Shown piece by piece: positions 57,084-64,000 of a DNA stretch of 64,000 nucleotides. Source of the DNA: an uncultured Alistipes sp. (lineage in GTDB: Bacteria; Bacteroidota; Bacteroidia; Bacteroidales; Rikenellaceae); contig UQUQ01000001.1 of NCBI GenBank assembly GCA_900544265.1, positions 62,001 through 126,000 on the forward strand. Reading direction: 5' to 3'. Numbering within the stretch: position 1 is the stretch's first letter; each line of letters opens with the position of its first letter. Under the pieces are notes generated by a model. The model did not search any database, had not been told where the DNA came from, and worked only from the letters and a program-made list of their open reading frames with translations. Position numbers and translations under genes: made by a program.

Positions 57084-59879
57084 TCAGCGGGTGGCGGAAG
57101 CCGTGTCGGGAGCCGTTTCGCGGGCTGGGGTCGGGAACGCCGTGACGACGATCCGCTCCACGGTCGTTGCCGAGGCGGCGGGCACCTCCTCCAGCGGATG
57201 CCCCGAGCCCTGAATCCGGAACGAGACGGGCAGCGTGACGGTCACGGTCGTCGCCTCGCCGTTGCGCGTAGCGGGACTCCAGGCGGGCGAGGCCTTCACG
57301 ACGCGGCGCACCTCTTCGGCAAGCTGCGGGTCGGGCTTACCGGCGATGCGGATGTCGTCCACCCGGCCATCCCGACCTAAGGTGAAGGTGGCCAGAACGC
57401 TCCCTTCCGTCTGCTGCTCCCTCGCTTTGGCGGGATAGCGCAGGTGCTGCATCGCCCAGCTGCGGAAGGCGTTGAGGTTCCCGATTTCAAACTGCATCGA
57501 CGCCACCCCCGGCTTCTGTGCGGCGGTCGACTGTGCAGCGGTTTCCTTCTTCGGGATGCTGAAGTCTACGGGCAGCATATAGCGGACGCGCACGAGGTGC
57601 CCATTTTGCCGACCGGGGGTCCATTTCGGCGAGGAGGAGACGACGCGCCGGGCCTCCTCCGAGAGGATCCGGTCGGGGGATTGCAGCAGCTCGATGGTGC
57701 TCACCGAGCCGTCGCGCTCGACGATGAACGACAGGACGACACGTCCCTCGATGCCGCGCTTGAGCGCCTCGGCCGGGTAGCGGATCTGCGACTGCACCCA
57801 TGTGCGGAAGGTGTTGAGGTCCTTGCCCTGGAAGAGCGGCATCTCGTCGGCGACGAGGAACGGCGTGTCGTCTTCCGAAGCGGATGGCGTCGGCTGCTGC
57901 CCGGCGGGCGCTTCCTCCGCGGCGGCGGTCTTTGGACGCTTCATGTTTTCGACGGCGGTGGTGGTGATCTCCACGGCTCCGTATTTTCCGCGCTCGCCGT
58001 ATTTGGCCGTGGCCTCCTCGGGCTTGAGCAGCTGGATCGACTCGACGGAGTTTGTCGTCAGCCCCGTGTTGGTGGGGTATTCCATGCCGTCGATGATGTA
58101 GAGCGGGCGCTGCTGGACGCCGTATTCATCGACCGTCGGGATCGGGCCGACCGACTGCTTCGTGCTCTCGGACCGCAGGGTGACGGTGATCTCGCGTCGC
58201 GCGGTTTCCGCCACGACGGAGACGGCGTAGTATTCCGGGTAATTGATCTCCACGACCTGCCCTTCGGTTACCGTGAGCGTGGCCTCGCCCTTGCTGTCGG
58301 ACTGCGTCGTGACGTCCGTGCCGATGATCCGCAGCGTGGCGCCCGCGGCGTAGTTGTCGGTCGAGAAGCCGCGGTTGTCCTTGTTCCACAACCTGATGTA
58401 GAACTTGAGATCGAACGGCTGACTGGCTGCTGCCGATGCGGGCCGGGCAGTTGCATCCGTCGGATGCTCCACGGCGGTGCGTTCTGCGGCATCGACGTCC
58501 GTTTGCGGGGTTGCCGCATCGGGATCGGCGATTTCCAGCTGCATCCGGTAGGGGTCGGCCCCCTCGCTGTCGTAGGTGGTCACACGGGTGAAGGAGTTTT
58601 CTGCGGTATTGGAGGCGTAGGTCAGCGATCCGCGGGCCGGACCCGTGAGCGAGAAGCGCCCCTCGGCGTCCGTGCGGGCGGGGTAGGCCTCCGCGTCGAG
58701 CGGGTGCGTACCCATGGCGCCGGCGTAGAGCAGGATGTCGGCGGCCGGCGAGCCGTCGGGATTGGTCACCGTGCCCTCGATGCGGATCGGGGTGTAGTGA
58801 CGGAGCGGCTCCTCGGCCGTGAAGGCGACGACGAGCTCGGGATGGCGGTCGCGGTATTCGGCCGGAAGGTTCTCCGACGAGTAGAACCTGTCGACGGTGA
58901 GCGCTTCGGGTTCGGCGGCGCGGATCTCCGCGGCGGGAACCTCGCGGCCGTTGAGCAGGTAGATGACCCGCTCATGACTTGCTCCGGACTCGGTTTCGAT
59001 GCGGGCTGCCTGCGCCGTGAACGAGAAGGCGCACAGCAACCCCGCGAGGACGGGCACCGTGCCCGCCACTCGCAGCAGGGCGTGCCTGCTTGTGTGGTTG
59101 GTTGTCATCATCTGGAATCTTTTTTTGGTCAGTGAGTCCCGCAGCCCGTTGGCTATGTCCGGACTATAGCCGAAGAGCTGGCGGAATATCGTGTGCATGT
59201 AGCGTTCGCGGTCGAAGCCCTGCGTCAGCACGTCGCGGTCGGCCTCGAACTCCTGTACTTCGGTCAGGCGGCGCGCGGCGATCCACGCCACGGGGTTCCA
59301 CCACTGAAGGGCCTTGAAGGTCTCCATCAGGAGGCGTTCGGCCGTGTGGCGGTGGGCGATGTGGCTCGCCTCGTGCATCAGCACGGCCCGCATCTCCTCG
59401 CCCGACGTGCCCTCCCAGACGTAGACCGAGCGGAAGAACGAGAACGAGGCGATGCGCTCCCGTGTCCGCACGAGCTGCAGGTGTCCGTCACCCGTGACGG
59501 TGGCGCGGCGGCGCAGGCGGCGGATGCGCAGTGCCTCGCGGAGCATCGCCCCGGCAAGCGTCGCGGTCCCGAGCAGGCAGACGGCGATCAGCAGCGTGCG
59601 GGGCGTTATGAGGGGCTCGGCCGCGGGAAGCACCTCCGGCACGGGGGCCCATGCCGTGGCGGGGATGGGTGCGGTCGGCGCTGCGGTTGCGGTGATGACC
59701 TCGCCCGGCCAGACGGGGATGCGCAGCAGCGGAATGAGCGCGGCGAGCGGCAGCAGTGCCGTGAGGTAGCGCCGGCACCAGCCGAAGCGCACACGGCGTT
59801 CGAGCAGCAGGGCGTAGGCCGCCAGGAGCGCGGCGCTGCAGGCGATGACCTCGGCAAGGTATGTCAGGAGCTCTTTCAT
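57084..59879 (-). CDS. M56 (BlaR1-type) metallopeptidase fused to plug-like and two TonB C-terminal domains
   Basis: A 931-residue multi-domain membrane protein. The N-terminus has transmembrane helices (EVIACSAALLAAYALLLERR, LTALLPLAALIPLLRIPVW, TLLIAVCLLGTATLAG). The M56 zinc-protease motif is HEASH (His169, Glu170, His173), with the third ligand near VQEFEAD (about 207-214). A further membrane segment (about 272-292) leads to a periplasmic part. That part has a carboxypeptidase-regulatory-like domain (IRIEGTVTNPDGSPAADILL), a short plug-like stretch RPLYIIDGMEYPTNTG then GERGKYGAVEITT, and two TonB C-terminal domains (FRTWVQSQIRYPAEALKRGI and FRSWAMQHLRYPAKAREQQT). It lies 12 bases after the blaI-type gene. 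It is expected to sense an envelope signal and inactivate the BlaI-type repressor. Confidence 0.93.
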   Translation of the reverse strand: MKELLTYLAEVIACSAALLAAYALLLERRVRFGWCRRYLTALLPLAALIPLLRIPVWPGEVITATAAPTAPIPATAWAPVPEVLPAAEPLITPRTLLIAVCLLGTATLAGAMLREALRIRRLRRRATVTGDGHLQLVRTRERIASFSFFRSVYVWEGTSGEEMRAVLMHEASHIAHRHTAERLLMETFKALQWWNPVAWIAARRLTEVQEFEADRDVLTQGFDRERYMHTIFRQLFGYSPDIANGLRDSLTKKRFQMMTTNHTSRHALLRVAGTVPVLAGLLCAFSFTAQAARIETESGASHERVIYLLNGREVPAAEIRAAEPEALTVDRFYSSENLPAEYRDRHPELVVAFTAEEPLRHYTPIRIEGTVTNPDGSPAADILLYAGAMGTHPLDAEAYPARTDAEGRFSLTGPARGSLTYASNTAENSFTRVTTYDSEGADPYRMQLEIADPDAATPQTDVDAAERTAVEHPTDATARPASAAASQPFDLKFYIRLWNKDNRGFSTDNYAAGATLRIIGTDVTTQSDSKGEATLTVTEGQVVEINYPEYYAVSVVAETARREITVTLRSESTKQSVGPIPTVDEYGVQQRPLYIIDGMEYPTNTGLTTNSVESIQLLKPEEATAKYGERGKYGAVEITTTAVENMKRPKTAAAEEAPAGQQPTPSASEDDTPFLVADEMPLFQGKDLNTFRTWVQSQIRYPAEALKRGIEGRVVLSFIVERDGSVSTIELLQSPDRILSEEARRVVSSSPKWTPGRQNGHLVRVRYMLPVDFSIPKKETAAQSTAAQKPGVASMQFEIGNLNAFRSWAMQHLRYPAKAREQQTEGSVLATFTLGRDGRVDDIRIAGKPDPQLAEEVRRVVKASPAWSPATRNGEATTVTVTLPVSFRIQGSGHPLEEVPAASATTVERIVVTAFPTPARETAPDTASATR

Positions 59880-59891
59880 GGTGCTGCGGGG

Positions 59892-60269
59892 TTATTTGCC
59901 GGCCTGGCGCATGATCTCGAGAATCTCGTCCATCTCGCGGGCCGAGAGCTGCTCGTGGCGCGAGAAGAACGACACGAGCTGGACGAGCGAGCCGTCGAAG
60001 TAGGAGTCGAGCATCGTCGACATGACGCTGCGGGCGTACTCCTCCTTGCTTACGGCGGGCCAGTAGCGGTGGCTCTTGCCCTCGCTCGTGTGGCGGACGA
60101 AGCCCTTGTTCTCGAGAATCTTCAGGAAGGTGGCCACCGTCGTGTATTTCGGGTGCGGTTCCTCCGTCGAGGCGATGATGTCGTTGACGACGGCGTTGCC
60201 GAGCCGCCAGAGTATCTGCATGATCTCCTCCTCGCCGCGTGTCAGGGCCGTGGGTTGCTTTTCGTTCAT
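59892..60269 (-). CDS. BlaI/MecI-family transcriptional repressor
   Basis: A 125-residue winged-helix repressor. DNA-binding part: LTRGEEEIMQILWRLGNAVV, NDIIASTEEPHPKYTTVATF and LKILENKGFVRHTSEGKSHR, then a dimerisation helix region including YARSVMSTMLDSYFDGSLVQ. It is the first gene of a two-gene operon with the M56 sensor protease. A palindrome in its own promoter (60370-60385) is a likely autoregulatory operator. The pair resembles BlaI/BlaR1 by family, but no beta-lactamase gene is nearby, so the target stress is unknown. Confidence 0.95.
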   Translation of the reverse strand: MNEKQPTALTRGEEEIMQILWRLGNAVVNDIIASTEEPHPKYTTVATFLKILENKGFVRHTSEGKSHRYWPAVSKEEYARSVMSTMLDSYFDGSLVQLVSFFSRHEQLSAREMDEILEIMRQAGK

Positions 60270-60360
60270 GGTCGTATCTGTGCTTTTTTGTTTGTTGCGT
60301 GTTTTCGTGTCCGGGATGCCGCCCGCGCAGCCGGACCGGCGTATGCCGGCTCCCGCAATG

Positions 60361-60392
60361 CAAGTATACTACTAATTTTTTAGTAAAACAAA
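60361..60392 (-). promoter_or_regulatory. promoter of the blaI-M56 operon with embedded operator palindrome
   Basis: On the minus strand, TTTG (60389-60392), a 20-nt spacer and TATACTTG (60361-60368). The spacer holds the perfect palindrome TACTAA-TTTT-TTAGTA at 60370-60385, so a repressor bound there would block polymerase. Confidence 0.7.
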
Positions 60393-60503
60393 TTTTCTTC
60401 GAAAAAAATAGTAGAAAATAATCCGAAGGTTGCGATCGGGCGGAAGGGGAGGGTGACGGGCGCTTTGCCGCGCCGGTTTTTTACCCCGAAGGGGCGTGCG
60501 CGG
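60393..60503. other. intergenic region between blaI and GH20 promoters
   Basis: No gene seen. It is A-rich next to the blaI promoter (60393-60425) and GC-rich towards the GH20 promoter. No clear further element was found. Confidence 0.4.
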
Positions 60504-60534
60504 TTGCAGGGGAAGAAAAAAATCGCTAAATTCG
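60504..60534 (+). promoter_or_regulatory. promoter of the GH20-GH97 operon
   Basis: TTG at 60504-60506, a 20-nt spacer and TAAATTCG at 60527-60534 (one base off the consensus). A start near 60541 gives a leader of about 77 nt. Confidence 0.6.
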
Positions 60535-60617
60535 TCATGAAATGGCCCGCCGGGCTGCGTGCGGCGGGTATTTTGATGCCTTACAGCTTGTAAAACAGAC
60601 AGATAAAACAGTTACCG

Positions 60618-62195
60618 ATGAAGAAAACGATCCTACTTCTGCTCGCGGCGCTGACGGCTGCCGGAGCTTTTGCGGCCGCACCGCCGGCCCTTGTGCCGCA
60701 GCCGCGGCTTGCCGTCTGTGACGGGGGCGAAGGCCTGCAGTTGGCCGACGGCGTGCGAATCTCCGTCCCGGCGGACAACGTCGTGCTGTTCCGTGTGGCG
60801 GAGCAGTTTGCACAGTGGATGGAGCGCGAGGCGGGGCTGCGGCTCGCCGTGGCGGAGAGCGACGGCCCGCTGCGCCTGACGCTCGATCCGACACTCGGCG
60901 CCGAGGCCTACCGGCTTACGGTCGCTCACGACGGCCTTCTGGTCGAGGGCGGCACGGAGGCCGGGGTCTTCTACGGCCTGCAGAGCCTGCGGCAGCTTGT
61001 CTCCCAGTACGGCGCGGCGCTTCCGGCGCTGCACATCGAGGACGAACCGACGTTCGCCTACCGCGGCACGATGCTCGACTGTTGCCGCCACTTCTTCACG
61101 GTCGACGAGGTCAAGACCTTCATCGACATCCTCGCCCTGCACAAGATCAATCGCTTCCACTGGCACCTGACCGACGACCAGGGGTGGCGCATCGAGATCC
61201 TCCGCTACCCCGAGCTGACGCGCGTCGGCGCGCGCCGCGCGGAGACGGTGCTCGGCAACAACTCGGCGGCCTACGACGGCAAGCCCTATGGCGGCTACTA
61301 CACGCAGAGGCAGGTGCGCGACGTGGTGGCCTACGCCGCCGAGCGCTTCATCACCGTGGTGCCCGAGATCGAGATGCCGGGCCACGCCTCCGCGGCGCTG
61401 GCGTCGTATCCCTGGCTCGGGTGTGCCGGTGAGGGATACAAGGTGCAGACGCTGTGGGGTGTCTTCCCCGAGGTCTTCTGCGCCGGGCGCGACACGACCT
61501 TCGAGTTCATGGAGGAGGTGCTGGACGAGGTGATCGCGCTCTTCCCGTCGGAGTACATCCATGTCGGCGGCGACGAGTGCCCGAAGGAGAGCTGGAAGCA
61601 CTGTCCGGAGTGCCAGCGCCGCATCCGCGAGGAGGGACTGCGCGACGAAAACGAGCTGCAGAGCTACTTCATCCACCGCATCGAGCGGTGGCTCAACGCC
61701 CACGGACGCAAACTGATCGGCTGGGACGAGATTCTCGAAGGGGGCATCTCGCAGAGTGCGACGATCATGTCGTGGCGCGGCGCTGCGGGCGGCATCGCCG
61801 CCGCCAAGGCCGGGAACCACGCCATCATGACCCCCAACACGCACTGCTATTTCGACTACTACCAGACGAAGAACCCGCGGCGGGAGCCGTGGGGCATCGG
61901 CGGCTACGTCTCCGTCGGGAAGGTCTATGCGCTGGACCCCTACGACCAGCTGACCGAGGCCGAGCGCCCCTTCATCCTCGGCGTGCAGGCCAACCTCTGG
62001 ACCGAATACGTCGCCGGCATGGCGCACCTGCAGCACATGCTGCTGCCGCGCCTGGCCGCCCTCGCCGAGGTGGGCTGGGCCTGCGACCGGCGCGACATGG
62101 AGAGCTTCCGCGTGCGGCTCGGGGAGCTGCGCCGGCTCTATGAGCGGTGCGGCTATCGCCATGCGCCCTACTTCTTCGACCGCACGGACGAATAG
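60618..62195 (+). CDS. GH20 beta-N-acetylhexosaminidase, secreted
   Basis: A 525-residue exo-enzyme that removes terminal beta-GlcNAc/GalNAc from host glycans. A signal peptide (MKKTILLLLAALTAAGAFAA) is followed by the GH20b domain (about 25-140). The TIM barrel has FAYRGTMLDCCRHFFTVDEV, INRFHWHLTDDQGWRIEI, VVPEIEMPGHASAAL and the catalytic pair Asp319-Glu320 in HVGGDECPKESW, ending with GVQANLWTEYV and LLPRLAALAEVGW. It is the first gene of an operon with the GH97 enzyme that follows after 41 bases. Confidence 0.97.
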   Translation: MKKTILLLLAALTAAGAFAAAPPALVPQPRLAVCDGGEGLQLADGVRISVPADNVVLFRVAEQFAQWMEREAGLRLAVAESDGPLRLTLDPTLGAEAYRLTVAHDGLLVEGGTEAGVFYGLQSLRQLVSQYGAALPALHIEDEPTFAYRGTMLDCCRHFFTVDEVKTFIDILALHKINRFHWHLTDDQGWRIEILRYPELTRVGARRAETVLGNNSAAYDGKPYGGYYTQRQVRDVVAYAAERFITVVPEIEMPGHASAALASYPWLGCAGEGYKVQTLWGVFPEVFCAGRDTTFEFMEEVLDEVIALFPSEYIHVGGDECPKESWKHCPECQRRIREEGLRDENELQSYFIHRIERWLNAHGRKLIGWDEILEGGISQSATIMSWRGAAGGIAAAKAGNHAIMTPNTHCYFDYYQTKNPRREPWGIGGYVSVGKVYALDPYDQLTEAERPFILGVQANLWTEYVAGMAHLQHMLLPRLAALAEVGWACDRRDMESFRVRLGELRRLYERCGYRHAPYFFDRTDE

Positions 62196-62236
62196 CCTGG
62201 ACAAATCATGAAAAAAACGCAAATCCGACCATCCGT

Positions 62237-64000
62237 ATGAAACGTATCCCTCTCTTCGCTTTGCTGGCGTCCCTGTGCGCCCTCTTGTTCTGCTCCGCGT
62301 GCGGTGAGCGGCCCGTGGTGACCTCGCCCGACGGGCGCATCACCCTGAGTGTCGCCGCCGATGCCGACGGCCCGACCTGGTCCGTCGAGGTCGACGGCGA
62401 GCCGCTGCTGCTCCCCTCGCGGCTGGGGGTTGAGACGCGTGAGGCGCTCATCGCCGGCACGCAGATCGCCTCCGTGCGCCACAGCTCCTTCGACGAGGAG
62501 TGGACGCAGCCCTGGGGCGAGAACAAACTCGTGCGCAACCACTGCAACGAGATGACCGTCACGCTGCGCGGCGCCGGCGACGTGGCCCTCACGCTCCGTG
62601 CCCGAGCCTTTGACGACGGCGTGGCGTTCCGCTACGAGTGGAGCGTCGCGGGGTGCGACACCCTCGCGGTGACGGACGAGCTGACCGAGTTCCGCTTCGC
62701 CGACGAGCCCGGCACGCTGTCGTGGTCCATCCCGGGCAACTTCGAGACCTACGAGCTTCAGTACCGCGAGCTGCCCGTCGCGGAGGTTGCCGACGCCAAC
62801 ACCCCCTTCACGTTTCGCACGGCGGCGGGTCTCTACGGCTCGGTGCACGAGGCGGCTCTGTACGACTATCCCGAGATGGTGTTGCGGCGCGACTCGGCCG
62901 GGGTGCTGAAGGCCGACCTGGCGCCGCTGCCCGACGGCGTGAAGGCTTACGTCCCGGCGACGTTCACCACGCCGTGGCGCACGGTGCAGATCGGCCGCCG
63001 GGCCGTCGACCTCATCAATTCGGCGCTGATTCTCAACCTGAACGAACCCTCGAAGATCGCCGACACGTCGTGGATCACCCCGCAGAAGTACGTCGGCGTC
63101 TGGTGGGGCATGCACCTCGGCACGCAGGTTTGGACGATGGGGCCGCGCCACGGCGCCACGACGGCCAATGCCCTGCGGCACATCGACTTCGCCGCCGACA
63201 ACAACATCCAGGGCGTGCTGTTCGAGGGGTGGAACCAGGGCTGGGAGAACTGGGGCGGCAACCAGCACTTTGACTACGTGGAGCCCTATGCCGACTTCGA
63301 CCTGGAGCGCATCGCCGCCTATGCCCGCGAGCGGGGTGTCGAGCTGTGGATGCACGCCGAGACGGGCGGCAACATCCCCGAATTCGAGCGGCAGCTGGAG
63401 GCTGCCATGCAGCGCTACGCCGAGTTGGGCATCCGCACCCTCAAGACGGGTTACGCCGGAGGCTTCAAGGGGGGCTACCTCCACCATTCGCAGTACGGCG
63501 TGCAGCACTACCAGCGCGTCGTCGAGACGGCGGCCCGCTACGGCATCATGCTCGACGTGCACGAGCCGATCAAGGAGACCGGCATCCGCCGCACGTGGCC
63601 CAACATGATGACGCGCGAAGGGGCCCGCGGCATGGAGTGGAACGCCTGGTCGGAGGGCAACTCGGCCGAGTACCTCTGCATGCTGCCCTTCGTGCGGCTG
63701 TTGAGCGGCCCGATGGACTACACGCCGGGCATCTTCGACATCGACTACTCGCGCGCGAAGGCCGACAAGGGGCGCATCGAGTGGAACGGCCCCAACGGCG
63801 ACTGCTGCATCAAGACGACGCTCGCGCGCCAGATCGCCAACTGGGTCATCATCTACTCGCCGCTGCAGATGGCCGCCGACCTGATCGAGAACTACGAGGG
63901 GCACCCGGCCTTCCGCTTCTTCCGCGACTTCGACGCCGACTGCGACTGGTCCGAGGCGCTGCAGGGCGAGATCGGCGACTATATCGTCGTGGCGCGCCGT
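62237..64000 (+). CDS. GH97 glycosidase (SusB family), lipoprotein, 3' end cut by window
   Basis: The first 588 residues of a calcium-dependent GH97 enzyme. Lipoprotein signal MKRIPLFALLASLCALLFCS ending SAC, N-terminal beta-sandwich (about 25-270), then the TIM barrel with KYVGVWWGMHLGTQVWTMGP, NIQGVLFEGWNQGWENW, LWMHAETGGNIPEFERQL, LDVHEPIKETGIRRTWPN and FVRLLSGPMDYTPGIFDIDY. The glutamate in HEPIK matches the base region of inverting SusB-type alpha-glucosidases, whereas retaining alpha-galactosidase members lack it; alpha-glucosidase-like inverting activity is inferred. The remaining roughly 60-100 residues lie beyond the window. Confidence 0.95.
   Translation, partial: MKRIPLFALLASLCALLFCSACGERPVVTSPDGRITLSVAADADGPTWSVEVDGEPLLLPSRLGVETREALIAGTQIASVRHSSFDEEWTQPWGENKLVRNHCNEMTVTLRGAGDVALTLRARAFDDGVAFRYEWSVAGCDTLAVTDELTEFRFADEPGTLSWSIPGNFETYELQYRELPVAEVADANTPFTFRTAAGLYGSVHEAALYDYPEMVLRRDSAGVLKADLAPLPDGVKAYVPATFTTPWRTVQIGRRAVDLINSALILNLNEPSKIADTSWITPQKYVGVWWGMHLGTQVWTMGPRHGATTANALRHIDFAADNNIQGVLFEGWNQGWENWGGNQHFDYVEPYADFDLERIAAYARERGVELWMHAETGGNIPEFERQLEAAMQRYAELGIRTLKTGYAGGFKGGYLHHSQYGVQHYQRVVETAARYGIMLDVHEPIKETGIRRTWPNMMTREGARGMEWNAWSEGNSAEYLCMLPFVRLLSGPMDYTPGIFDIDYSRAKADKGRIEWNGPNGDCCIKTTLARQIANWVIIYSPLQMAADLIENYEGHPAFRFFRDFDADCDWSEALQGEIGDYIVVARR

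Noticed and set aside
57084..60269. Beta-lactam resistance island because of BlaI/BlaR1 family genes
   Set aside because: No beta-lactamase or penicillin-binding protein gene lies nearby, and the M56 protein lacks a penicillin-binding sensor domain, having TonB domains instead.

Overview
The window looks like a chromosome segment of a GC-rich Bacteroidota gut commensal. Alistipes (Rikenellaceae) is the most likely genus. The evidence is: SusC/SusD pairs; many secreted glycosidases of host-glycan families (GH20, GH38, GH89, GH92, GH97, GH130); Bacteroidota-type promoters (TTG/TTTG, about 20 nt, TAnnTTTG); a short primary sigma factor without region 1.1; and a V-type ATPase operon with a DUF2764 subunit. 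The genus is an inference from gene content and base composition.

Layout. 1-5758: a minus-strand cluster (DUF4434 protein, AGE-family epimerase, SusC receptor cut by the window edge), divergent from a ROK repressor whose 3' end runs into a nested 14-bp/84-bp tandem repeat. 5839-8031: a secreted GH89 alpha-N-acetylglucosaminidase. 8300-8425: a probable small structured RNA. 8557-16063: a seven-gene V-ATPase operon (E, DUF2764, A, B, D, I, K) whose proteolipid carries the residues used for Na+ binding in Enterococcus hirae. 16288-25088: a tightly coupled minus-strand operon (glutamine cyclotransferase, metH, metF, M20 amidohydrolase, rnr). 25253-28637: tig, clpP, clpX. 28689-30810: transketolase followed by a degenerate second copy of its own 3' tail.

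31175-50684 is a large host-glycan locus, all on the plus strand: GH38, two GH92, GH130 and an SGNH hydrolase, then a DUF6377 membrane regulator, then a SusC/SusD pair with three further lipoproteins. The gene set fits import and trimming of mannose-rich N-glycans. 50945-54846 holds metK, an HtrA/DegP protease and the primary sigma factor. 55008-57083 holds a 27-residue membrane micro-ORF, ung and an alkaline phosphatase. 57084-60269 (minus) is a BlaI/M56 regulatory pair in which the M56 protein is fused to a carboxypeptidase-regulatory region, a receptor-plug-like segment and two TonB C-terminal domains. A palindrome lies inside the blaI promoter spacer. 60618-64000 (plus) starts a GH20/GH97 operon, with the GH97 cut by the window end.

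How the genes work together: metH, metF and metK cover the methionine/SAM cycle. tig, clpPX, HtrA and rnr are protein and RNA quality-control genes. The glycosidases, SusCD systems, ROK repressor and DUF6377 regulator form the accessory glycan-foraging layer. No tRNA, rRNA, CRISPR array, insertion sequence or phage gene was seen.
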